A DNA stretch of 64,000 nt from Lithodes maja (Eukaryota; Arthropoda; Malacostraca; Decapoda; Lithodidae), in assembly GCA_037953745.1 (NCBI GenBank), contig JBAKBP010000685.1, positions 1 through 64,000 of the forward strand. The letters are read 5' to 3'. The notes under the pieces are model-generated. The model made no database searches, was not told the DNA's origin, and saw nothing but the letters and a program-made list of their open reading frames with translations. Shown here piece by piece: positions 26,401-38,400 of this stretch (positions within the stretch are counted from its first letter, which is position 1; the number at the start of each line of letters is the position of its first letter). A program made the position numbers and the translations under genes.

Positions 26401-29400
26401 GTCAAAAGTGGTGTCCCCCAGGGATCTGTATTAGGTCCTCTGTTGTTTATTATATACATAAATGACCTTGATTTAGGTATAACTAGTCGGATAAGTAAAT
26501 TTGCAGACGATACCAAAATGGGGAGAAAAATTGATTCAGATAGAGATATAGTGTCTGCAAAGGGATCTAGATACCTTACACGAATGGTCAGTAAATTGGC
26601 AGATGAAGTTTAACATTGACAAATGCAAGGTATTAAAGATAGGGAAGATGCATACAAATGTTAAATATAAACTATCTAATATGGAACTAGAAAACTCAGA
26701 CTGTGAGAAAGATCTAGGTGTGTTTGTTAGCAATGATTTGAAGCCTAGAAAACAATGTATAAGCGTTCGTAACAAGGCAAACAGGATTCTCGGGTTCATA
26801 TCTAGGAGTGTGAGTAACAGAACTGCTGATGTTATCTTAAAACTTTACTTGTCATTAGTGAGACCCCATATGGATTATGCTGTTCAACTTTGGTGTCCTT
26901 ATTACAGAATGGACATTGATTCATTGGAGAGAGTACAACGTAGAATGACAAAAATGATCCATAATATTAGAAATTTTCCGTATGAAGAAAGGTTGAAGAA
27001 ATTAGGCTTACATTCGTTAGAGAGACGCAGAGTTAGAGGGGATATGATAGAGGTATTCAAGTGGGTTAGTGGGATTAATAAAGGGGACATGAAAAATGTA
27101 CTAAAGCTCAGTGATAGCGAAAGAACTCGTACAAATGGTTTCTATTTTTCTATCTATTGCCTGACGCCGTGATCCCCGAAGGGGTGGCCACTAACGAACC
27201 GCCCCCATGCACCTGGTTTCAAATTAGATAAATTTAGTTTCAGAAAAGATATAGGCAAATATTGGTTTGGTAACAGAGTTGTAGATGGGTGGAATAGGCT
27301 ACCAAGTAATATAGTGGGATCAAGAACGATAGGGAGCTTTAAGATAAAATTAGATAGGCATATGGACGAGATGGGTTGGGTGTGTGGGCGATCTACCAGG
27401 TGTGGGCCAATCGGCGCTCAGCAGACCCCCGTAATCTTGTGTTAATCCCTGACCATTTTGGTGGGGGCAGTACTCAAGGTATTAGTGAGTTGGGCCTATA
27501 ATTGGGCCTTGTAATTGGGGTTGGGTGTGACAGGGATCTGCCTTGTATGGGCCGATCGGCTTTTTGCAGACTCCCATTTTCTTATGTTCTTAAGTAAAAG
27601 TAAGTCAGAGTAAGGTATGGGTATGGCCGAGATCACTCAGCTCTCACTCTGATAGACCAGCCCATCACCACATGACTAGAACACAATCCTCTCAGCATCA
27701 GCTAGGAAAGGCCCTAGAAAGTAGCTCCCCTATTTCAACTCCTTTCGGGGTTGGGCACCCACCTAGAAGTCCTTGTCTGATAGTGTGGTTATCCCGACAT
27801 TGACTTACGGGAGTGAAGCATGGACGTTGTTGGAGAGACGCAATCTAAGAGCGAGACGGGTGGAAATGAGTTACTTGAGAAGTGCGTGCGGAGTTACTTG
27901 GAGGGATAGACAGACGAATGAGGAAGTATGAGAGCTGTGTTTTTGTTTTTTGTTTTTTTTTCTACGTGAGTGAGGGAGGCAAAAGGCAGAACTGCCTGTA
28001 GCGAGTTTCTCCCCCATAGTTGAAAGAGTGACAGGGCCACAATCAAGGGACATGGATGTGCTAGAAAGTGTGAAAGGAACACCTTGAGATGGTTCAGCCT
28101 TGTGGAACGTATGGGAAGCGAGAGTGAGAGATTGACTAAGAGAGTGAAGTGGAAGGACAGAGGGATAGGTAGACCGAGCGAGAGGTGGAAGGATGGAGTT
28201 AAGAATTATATGCTTGAAAGCGGTGTTGGATGGGAGGAGGGGCGTCTGCTGATGCGGGACAGAAGTGCATGGGGGCAATTAATTTGTGGCCACCCCTTCG
28301 GGGATCATGGTGTCTGGCAATAGATATATAGATATTTGCATAAAAATAGGCAAGTGATCACAAGCATTTGTCAATAGCTGTACTGTACTGCACAAGCATC
28401 TTTTGCAGTCTCCTGATCATCTATTTCTTTTATTTTTCTCTTGTTGATATGTGCACAACTGCACATGTATATATTTTTTCCTGTGTCATATTACAGACAG
28501 TGTTCCCCAAGGGTGGTCATTTTGCCCTGAGCCAGCTGGGGAAGTTGAGGTACGAGGTGGTGGGCGTGGACTGGACAGTAGAACCAACCCTGGCCAGAAA
28601 GCTGGTGGGACCGAATAAGACACTACAGGGCAACCTTGATCCATGTAACCTCTATGCTGACTTGGTAGGTACCATTTATGAAAAAATGAAACTATTTAAC
28701 TAGATTCATCTGCAAGTGGTCAATCTAATTAACACTAATGAGGGCTGGTCCTATCCAGAGTGAGGTTTGCCATCCTCTACCCAGTCATAGCCATTTCTGT
28801 ATGTCTCTTTTCCTTCAAGGTGCTGGTGAGATCGCCCGATTGAGTGGCACTGCAAGATGGGCTGCGAACGGTGGGGGCATTGGCCCGGGGTGCAAGTCCA
28901 TGGGCTGATGAACCCCTCCCCCGCTGCCCTCTCAGAAACGGATCTCATTTCACCTTGGCCCCTTCAGGGGCCCAAGCATCTGAATGGCTTCAGTCTACCA
29001 GACTCGGGACTGCTCGGCCAGACAGTCTGGGGAACTATAACAACAACAATAACAACTCATGTGAATACGTAAGAATAGCAATACATAAAGATAGTCTCAA
29101 GCCCACTGATCTTTTTAGTCTACGAAAAATCACCTTTACACTCAGTTGTTTTGTATTCATAATGTGACGCATGTCGAGTATGAGCATGCTGTACAGAACG
29201 CCCAGTCGTGCCCCACTCTCGCTAGGATCGTCAGGGCAGGAACTTTGGCTGTAGTCTGTGTAAAGTTTCCTAACTTAGTTTATGTGAGCCGTTGTACTAT
29301 AAGTATTATAAATATGTATTTTGTTTTCATCTGAGTCAACGAGTTCTATTTTATATCATTAGTTATAAGTGTTGTGTGTGGGACTTATTAGTAATGATGA

Positions 29401-32400
29401 GAGGAGAGAGAGAGAAATTACGTAACGGGGGGGCCAGTGAGTGCGCCATGAGGCAGGTAGGCCTAACTCCCCTCCTTCCTCCTCCCTCCTCCCTCTCAGT
29501 GCGTGGGAAATCCTTTGTCGATCCCAGATTGAGAGAGAATATTACGTAACGATTGCTAGTGGGCGGTCCTTAGTAGTTGGCGTTATGCTCACTAGAGGGC
29601 CGAGTATAAAAAGGGAGGTCTCGCCGCATTTTCCTCAGAACTCATTTAGGCAGAGCGACTTCTCATATCCCTTGCTACTATACATATTCTTCCGACTGAT
29701 GTGAACTTTCTCTACTCTCTGAACCGCCTATCTTCTCATCTTCCCGACCCTTTATAACCTCAATGACCCCTTTGGTGCAGATTTAGTCAGCCAAAGTATT
29801 ATCGCTTGAGTTCTCACGAGATATATGCCTATTAGATAGCCTATTTTGGAAGGGATAACTAGAATAGGATTGATTAATGTTTGTTGCACTCGTATATGCA
29901 TTTCCCTGTGTATGATTATTCATGTTCCTGTTTTCTGCTGATCTAGGTGATGCTAGACTGGGATAAGGCTACTAGAGTTGTGATTCCCGATGTGTATTAG
30001 GTTTTGTTGAACCTGTACAATCGCAACGGAGACTTGGGAAGCCTAGGTGGTCTTTCTGACTGTGTACCTTGTGAGTTTAGCACTGTGTTGCGAGTGAGGG
30101 CTTTTGCCTCTGCCATCCAGCACTGTGCTAACTCGTTTGCTTGACTTTGAGAGGATCGCCAGGAGAGAACCAGATACTAGTGATCTGGATCTCTCAAGAG
30201 AGCATCCCGTCAATTAACGTAATTTGGCCGCACAGTCTTAAGGACCTCGCTAGGCTACGAGCCGCTTGCTCAGCCATTGTTTCCTAGCCTACTACATCCC
30301 AGCTAGACTTTGCTCGGTCAGCAGATACAGCATAGTATTGAAGCTTTCCTTATGTATGTTATTGTTTATGCACTATTGATTTCATGTGTGGCACGCAGAA
30401 GCTACTTTAGAGATTAGTGGCCCCCGAGCACAATCCTAGTAGGCTATGGCCAGTGCATTGTCGGAGTACTTCTTTTATATGTTTGCCATTTACTACTGTC
30501 TATTCTTCTAATTCTTCTTATGTCAATTTAAAGCCTTTAATATTAGTTAATTGCCAGTGTGTTGCTTATTGAATTGCTGTTCAAAATCCGATACTTAGTT
30601 CTTACGAGTATCCGAGAAGCATCTAACTTTATCAGAAGATTCCTTGCTCGATGCTCGAGGACTATTGTTTAACGTAACGTAATAGTGCCGATCCGAAGTA
30701 GAGGGTGGAGGACTTCTTAAGTTCTTAGTCAAGGGTGGATTACTTCGGCTTCGGCCAACACTATTCTTTGGTGTTGTTGTATTTACTTCTTTGTTTGATT
30801 GTTGACCAGACTAGATAACTCCCGTCTTTTTATTAGTCTGTTGTGAAACGCTAGTACCGAGTTCTTGTATACCCCGTTATAGCAGATAGGACTCTGGAGG
30901 GTATTGGTGTTTTTTGTTCGGCTGGCAGTACTCTGGGGTTGGGATCGTGTGTTTCCGTTGTGGCAGCGAGCCATACTCGAGTCCTGTGTGAGAGCCCTAG
31001 TGTACCCGAGTGCCCGGTCGTAACAAATGGCGACCTTGCTTAGGATTTTGTGAACAGTATAAATTTTTGCAGAGTTGTACAACATTTATTTGTTTGTACT
31101 TTAGCGTGCATATTGAAGAATATTTTTTTGTAGGGCAATTAGTAGAGCATTTAAGAGACTCCAGTTAATTTAGTAATTAGTGCTTGCATAAGGAAGTTTA
31201 ACACTTTTGTCTCGAGAATTTTTTTGTGGACTTCAGTATGTCGTGCCCTAGCACTGACGAGGAGCGAGAGATGCCATTTGAAGAGGTGCCGTTAGTAATC
31301 AGTGAGGAGGATGCTAGAGTTTTTGTGAGTAAGCGGTACCACGTGACGGAGGAGAGGCTGACTGGGGTGGATATTTATGGCTTGCACCTGATAGCCAAGG
31401 TTTTGGGCCTATCCAATGTAATAGGGATGTCCAAGAGGGAGCTGATTTCCTGGGTGTTGCGTGGGCGACATGGGGTTTCGGAGGAGAGGGCGTTTGGGGG
31501 GGTTCCTCCCCAGATCCCCTCTCACTCGACTCCCACAGTGCCGTCCACTCAGTTGCCGGAGATTAGCACTCTCCCACAGAGGGATGAGAATTGGCAGATT
31601 GGAGTGCCCTCGGGCGGTGCACATGGTGGTTCCCCAGTTTTTGCCCCCCCTCCTTCAGTAGTATTTACCTAATTGCCTAATTGTGTGTGGCAGGGAGTGG
31701 CAGCTCCCTCTTCCTGCCTGTCTCCAGATATGATATTTAGACTTGAGCTTGCTAAAATTGAGAATGAGGCTAGGAAGCAGGAGAAGGAGATTGAGGTTGA
31801 GGCTAGGAAGCATGAGATTGAGGCTGAGTCTAGAAGGCAGGAGAATGAGACTAGGAGGCACGAGGCTGAGCTTAGGTACGACTCCGAGAAATATTGTGCT
31901 CAAATAGATTTAGATAAGACTCGTGCAGAGTCGACAGGGACTCGGATGGGCCGTGAGGGCCAAGTAAGAGAACAGTCCTTGTCCCACTTAGTCAAATTGG
32001 TGCCGGCATTTAGTGAAACTGAAGTCACAGAATTTTTTAATCGTTTTGAGAAGAAGTGTAGGGAGCATAATTGGCCTGAAGAGAAGTGGGCAGCTCTAGT
32101 CTCCTCAAGACTTACGGGTAAGGGTCTGAAGGCTTATGATGCACTGCCTTTAGAGTCTTGCATTGACTACCCAGAATTGAAGAGAGCTGTCCTACGGGCA
32201 TACGAGTTGCAACCAGAAACATATCGATTGAAGTTTCGGGGTGTTACGAAGACTAGGGAGGCGACCTTTCTTGAACATGCCCGGGACTTAAAAGATGCAC
32301 TTACAAACTGGACACGTTCTGAGAAAGCTGAGACGGCCGAACAGTTGACTGAGCTGTTTCTGCTCGAGCAGTTTTATAAGTGTACAGGTGCAGAAATGAC

Positions 32401-35400
32401 TTTAACCATTAAAGAAAAGAACCCAAAAACTCTACAGGAGGCAGCTGAGATGGCTGACCTCCGGCTATCACTAATTCGTGGGTGCGGGTCTGCCCAGCGT
32501 AGTGAGGCAGGTAACAAGGGGCGTGACGCCCCACCCCCCCGAGTTAGTGATATACATTATGCAAATAAGTACAAGAGCCATGATACCAAGACTGACCACA
32601 AGACTAGCACCGTCCCATTTAAGAAGGGGCCGGGCCCTTCCCAGTACCAAGGGAAGCCCAGAGGGGAGTTGGAGTGTTATCATTGTCATGAAAAGGGGCA
32701 CTTTGCAAGAGTCTGTCCTAGCAAACCACCTACAGCAGCTGTGTCTTTGGCCTGCAACATTGGTGTGTCTCCGAAGTCTTCTGAGTTTGCCCGGGGCAGT
32801 TCGTCAGAGGCTGAGGCACAGCCAATGCAGAAGCACCTGGGAGGCTCGAACCCTGCTCAGGATGCTTTTTGCGACCATAGAAGACGGGGTTGCGTGATGT
32901 GGGCGGGGCGCAAGCATGGAGTAGAGGTCTTGCGTGATACAGGTGCTTCCCAGACTCTGATGAATAACTTGACTGGCTACCCTATAAATGCGGCTCGGGT
33001 GGTAGTGGTGCAGGGTATTAATGCAACTCGGTCATACCCGCTGGTGCGGTTGGAGTTGGAGGTGGATGGTGTGGCACGTGAATTGGATGTCGGGATTGTG
33101 GAGAAACTGCCAGTGGAGGGCGTCGACCTTCTTCTCGGCAACGACTTTGCAATGCCCGCTTCTGAGGTTCTACCCTTAGTCGTTGCCGAGAGGCCGGCCG
33201 ACGTGAGTGGGGGAGAACAAGAGTGGGTCGAGCGGTGCCAGACACAACCCATGGCGTGTGTGGTCACCCGAGCTCGGGCAGATAAAGTGTCACAGCCTAG
33301 TCCTCCGTCTTCAGACCAGCAGAGGAACGATCAACAGGAGGAGGCTAAAGCTGGAGTTGGTTTTAAGAGTTTTGACTCGGCGGCTCTCCTGGGTGATTCA
33401 GTATTGGCACCTATGTTAGAGTCTGGAGAGGCCCCAGGACCTGTCACAGCTAGTGAGGAGGTAGGGCAGGAAGAGACTCCGAGGCAGCAACGTTGCACAC
33501 GGAGAGAAAAAAGGGTTGCTCAGTTTGATATTGGGGAAGGACTTGGGTTGCTTCGGAAGCATCTAGACAGGTTGGTTCCCTCAGATATTTGTAAACTGCA
33601 GTTGGAGGATCCGGAAGTTCAGAAGTGTGGTAATGGTGCTGTCGAGATTAAACACGAGGACGGGGAAGCATGTCATGTGAACCTGTTGGAGGAGTTTGTG
33701 AGGCAACCACCTGAGCAGCCTACTGTCCCTGCGTTGGTCTGCCGCGGCCAAGGTGGAGAAGGAGAGGGGGGCAGTAGGGCACAGGTGGAGGAGAGTAGTG
33801 ATTGTCATGTCTCGGCGAAGCAGTGGGCGGGGGACACGAGTCTGGTGGCTGTGGAAGCGCTAGAGCACCTGCCTGAGCAGCAGTGTGCAGCACTCCAGCA
33901 CCAGCTCGGTTCATACCCCACTGGTCGTGCCGAGCCCCTAAGTCTCACAACTCGGGCGGTACAAGATGTTCCACGGGCAGGTCACGTGAATGTTGAAAGA
34001 CCGTTAGCCTCGTTGTTTCGGTGGTTCAAGGTGGGCGACGAGGCTTTGGCATGGTTGCCAGGTCAGGGTCGACCCATGGATGCCAAGGGTGGTGGTCAAA
34101 AGGAGGACATTGAGCAGATTGGTAAGGTCGGCTGTGGTATCGCAGTGCCCGGTCGTCGCATAGCCTCCCAATGCTGCTCTAGTCTAATGCAACAGCCCTA
34201 CCATAGACCGAATGTATCTGGCCATGTCTCTAAAAGCGGTGATGCTGAGCAGGCAGATGTCGTCACAAGGAATGCGGGGGTGCGCATGTACGGTATCGGC
34301 GGGGAAGCCTTAGCAATAATGAACTATGGGAGTGACTGCACAGGTGGTACTGATTGTCCCTCTCATGACCTGGCTGTTCTAGGGACGAAGGTGGAGAAGG
34401 AGGGAGACTACGGGTTAGAAGCTGCGGTCTCGGCTGGGTTGTGGGAGGGCACTAGGCATGTTGTTCGTGGAGACAGTGCAAGGCAGTTGTTTACTAGGCT
34501 ATGGCAGTACTTTCGCATGTTTGTTGCTTCTCCAGGCCTGATGTACGGGGTAGAATCCGACATGCAGGCTGGAGATAGTGCAAGGCTCAGTTTAATTCCC
34601 TACCGTATAAATCTTGCTCGACAGCCTATGGTGCAAGCAGTTGCAGCCTACCGGTGCAATGTTATGCCTGACGGACTTGAGAATGCACTAGCAACGTTTC
34701 AGAACCTGATGAATGAAATTGAAAAGGACGATGATGGGCTGGAGCATCCTGTTAGGTTCTGCTCGGAGAAGTACAATTCGGCCCAGGGGAGCTGCTGGCG
34801 GTTGTGCTTGCGCTGGGGCATTTCGAGGTCTATGTTCCAGCCTATGGTCCGGTCGTTGTAGTTTACCCAGATCATCACCCTCTCAAGTTCTTGGACCAGT
34901 TTCACAATCGGAATATGAGGCTGACCAGGTGGTCACTAAGGTTATTGGTATATAACCTGGACATACGCCATATTGCCGGTTGTGACAACGTGGTTGCAGA
35001 TGGTCGTTCAAGGGTATATGATCCTGGGTAGATTGACACACGAGTAGCCTCCTGCTTTAGTTTGAATAGTATTTTGCGCTTGGTGCTTGTTGGCTCGCGG
35101 TTGTAGCCCAGCGTATTGGGTCGTAAAGCAGGAGTTGAGCGTTTGGTATAGAAGAAAATAGGCTGCCCTTATAGTGCAGCCGGGAAAAACATATTAACCC
35201 TCCAGCCCCGGTTATGTATTATATATATATATTCCTCGAAACCCGGGTGTTTTGGCCGAAAAACGTCTAGGCTAGGCTACCGTATATTCGTTAATCAGAC
35301 TGCTTCCCGCATTCCCGCGCATCCCCAAGCGTAGCTGTGTTATTTACCTGTAAAATGGCATTAAGTAGAGCTCTCTAAGTCAACTGGGTGAGCTGTGATG

Positions 35401-38400
35401 ATGATTTCATTGGAGATAACTTTATGGCCAAACCAGCCACTTTACAGCACTTTTCGATACTGAACAACAACATACAGGCACACAAGAACAAGCGACGCTC
35501 TCCTTCTTGTGGCCGGAGATGCGGAGCGTCGGTCCAGCCGGCTGTTGTTTACATGCGTCGGACCGACGCCTCGCACAGCAAGCTCACAGGCTGTGACGTC
35601 ATGGGTGCATAAGAGGCCTTCCGGGTACCTGTTACATGCTTTTTTATGGGCGTACAAGAGGTCATCCGGGAACCAAGGGTTAAAATATAAAAATCATAAA
35701 AAAAAATCTTTCTTTTTTATATAGATAATTGTATAAGTTTGTCATAGCCTATAGAGTTTGAGTTGTCCACGAACTATCAAACGGCTGAGCTGCTGTAAGC
35801 TCGCTCTGGGAGCATGATATTGTGTCTTTTGCTATTGTTGGGAGGAGTTATAAAATGTAATTTTTTTTTAAAGATGTGTTTTAGTGATAATCTCAGCTTT
35901 GTTTTAGTGCCATGCGGTCGCTGGGTGTGAGGGGCTTGATGGGGTTCTGTGTATCAGATTTCAGCTCAGGGTTGAGCAAGTAAAATCTTGGGGGAGGTGT
36001 GACGCATGTCGAGTATGAGCATGCTGTACAGAACGCCCAGTCGTGCCCCACTCTCGCTAGGATCGTCAGGGCAGGAACTTTGGCTGTAGTCTGTGTAAAG
36101 TTTCCTAACTTAGTTTATGTGAGCCGTTGTACAATAAGTATTATAAATATGTATTTTGTTTTAATCTGAGTCAACGAGTTCTATTTTATATCATTAGTTA
36201 TAAGTGTTGTGTGTGGGACTTATTAGTAATGATGAGAGGAGAGAGAGAGAAATTACGTAACGGGGGGGCCAGTGAGTGCGCCATGAGGCAGGTAGGCCTA
36301 ACTCCCCTCCTTCCTCCTCCCTCTCAGTGCGTGGGAAATCCTTTGTCGATCCCAGATTGAGAGAGAATATTACGTAACGATTGCTAGTGGGCGGTCCTTA
36401 GTAGTTGGCGTTATGCTCACTAGAGGGCCGAGTATAAAAAGGGAGGTCTCGCCGCATTTTCCTCAGAACTCATTTAGGCAGAGCGACTTCTCATATCCCT
36501 TGCTACTATACATATTCTTCCGACTGATGTGAACTTTCTCTACTCTCTGAACCGCCTATCTTCTCCTCTTCCCGACCCTTTATAACCTCAATGACCCCTT
36601 TGGTGCAGATTTAGTCAGCCAAAGTATTATCGCTTGAGTTCTCACGAGATATATGCCTATTAGATAGCCTATTTTGGAAGGGATAACTAGAATAGGATTG
36701 ATTAATGTTTGTTGCACTCGTATATGCATTTCCCTGTGTATGATTATTCATGTTCCTGTTTTCTGCTGATCTAGGTGATGCTAGACTGGGATAAGGCTAC
36801 TAGAGTTGTGATTCCCGATGTGTATTAGGTTTTGTTGAACCTGTACAATCGCAACGGAGACTTGGGAAGCCTAGGTGGTCTTTCTGACTGTGTACCTTGT
36901 GAGTTTAGCACTGTGTTGCGAGTGAGGGCTTTTGCCTCTGCCACCCAGCACTGTGCTAACTTGTTTGCTTGACTTTGAGAGGATCGCCAGGAGAGAACCA
37001 GATACTAGTGATCTGGATCTCTCAAGAGAGCATCCCGTCAATTAACGTAATTTGGCCGCACAGTCTTAAGGACCTCGCTAGGCTACGAGCCGCTTGCTCA
37101 GCCATTGTTTCCTAGCCTACTACATCCCAGCTAGACTTTGCTCGGTCAGCAGATACAGCATAGTATTGAAGCTTTCCTTATGTATGTTATTGTTTATGCA
37201 CTATTGATTTCATGTGTGGCACGCAGAAGCTACTTTAGAGATTAGTGGCCCCCGAGCACAATCCTAGTAGGCTATGGCCAGTGCATTGTCGGAGTACTTC
37301 TTTTATATGTTTGCCATTTACTACTGTCTATTCTTCTAATTCTTCTTATGTCAATTTAAAGCCTTTAATATTAGTTAATTGCCAGTGTGTTGCTTATTGA
37401 ATTGCTGTTCAAAATCCGATACTTACTTCTTACGAGTATCCGAGAAGCATCTAACTTTATCAGAAGATTCCTTGCTCGATGCTCGAGGACTATTGTTTAA
37501 CGTTACGTAATAGTGCCGATCCGAAGTAGAGGGTGGAGGACTTCTTAAGTTCTTAGTCAAGGGTGGATTACTTCGGCTTCGGCCAACACTATTCTTTGGT
37601 GTTGTTGTATTTACTTCTTTGTTTGATTGTTGACCAGACTAGATAACTCCCGTCTTTTTATTAGTCTGTTGTGAAACGCTAGTACCGAGTTCTTGTATAC
37701 CCCGTTATAGCAGATAGGACTCTGGAGGGTATTGGTGTTTTTTGTTCGGCTGGCAGTACTCTGGGGTTGGGATCGTGTGTTTCCGTTGTGGCAGCGAGCC
37801 ATACTCTAGTCCTGTGTGAGAGCCCTAGTGTACCCGAGTGCCCGGTCGTAACAATAACAAAAGTCTATTATAATGTAAAACTTGCAGAGTAAACAAACCA
37901 AAAAAGGGGCGACACAATCTAAAGACAAAAGAACTTGTCAAAATTGCTATGTGGAAAAAACGCTTTAGTAAAATCAAATTTTTGAAATAAAAGAACACAA
38001 AACCACCACATAGGATGTACATTAGGCCTACTACATGAGTAAGTTAATTTGTTTCCCAAGCAAATCAATCCAACCGTGGAAATGTTGTTGTTGTTCCCTA
38101 AGCTGCCTGGCCGAACAGCCCCGAGTCCCTGAGGAAGGCCATGGCCACGATCAGGCTTTCCCACAGAGCTCTCATTGAGTGTAGATTGTGTTGTTGGCGT
38201 AAGTGGTTGTGTGAAATGCAGTCTTCTATGATGTGTTTAATGGTATGGGGTGCTGTGTTACATCCCGGGCAGGCGTCGACAATGGAGTCATCCAGTCTCT
38301 TCTGATAGCTCAGGAGAGCTGTGGAACCGTGGAAATGTTATTGAAGTTGGTAGATTGGAGGCCGCCTTAGCAACTCGTCGCCTCACGACACTTGTGAATG

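Larger units (their letters stand above)
24834..27591 (+). pseudogene. LINE-D: CR1-like non-LTR retrotransposon with two insertions
   Basis: Reading enters with YEIKVANDSKNNPKAFYQLY near 24926, then LKPHKSPGPDEVYARVLKEC. It is interrupted by a TTAA element at 25309-25934 and continues GIVPEAWKLANVVPIFKKGD, NYRPISLTSIIGKLLES, YLDFSKAFDRVPHERL, GVPQGSVLGPLLF and FADDTKM. A frameshift near 26550 leads to LQRDLDTLHEWSVNWQMKFN and onward to SLERVQRRMTKMIHNIRNFP. A 71-bp LINE-E tail is inserted at 27143-27213, after which the C-terminus KLDRHMDEMGWV and the 3' end CTTATGTTCTTA follow. It is dead because of the frameshift and insertions. Confidence 0.85.
24493..27765 (-). mobile_element. Retroposon G, split by LINE-D
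   Basis: The G element occupies 24493-24833 and 27592-27765 (about 515 bp together), antisense, with its (AAC)n tail at the left (GTTGTTG). LINE-D sits between the halves. The intact sequence across the break is seen at 54445-54475 (AAAATATATAAGTAAAAGGA). Confidence 0.85.
29159..37857 (+). mobile_element. Ty3/gypsy-like LTR retrotransposon, young, internally deleted, ATAA target duplication
   Basis: LTRs lie at 29163-31025 and 35998-37853, each TGTGACGC...GTAACA, flanked by ATAA (29159-29162 and 37854-37857). The internal region (31026-35997) holds a primer-binding-like TGGCGACCTTGC, gag, a CCHC knuckle, a DTGAS protease motif, integrase-tail-like motifs, an RT remnant without its catalytic box, an RNase H piece and a purine tract before the 3' LTR. 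The integrase core and most of RT are missing. A TTAA MITE is inserted at 35194-35683. The host intron is the last visible one of UROD. It cannot move by itself. Confidence 0.93.

Noticed and set aside
33581..33914. Antisense open frames within the LTR element
   Set aside because: They are shadows of the gag-pol frame, with low-complexity Pro/Leu composition and no motif.
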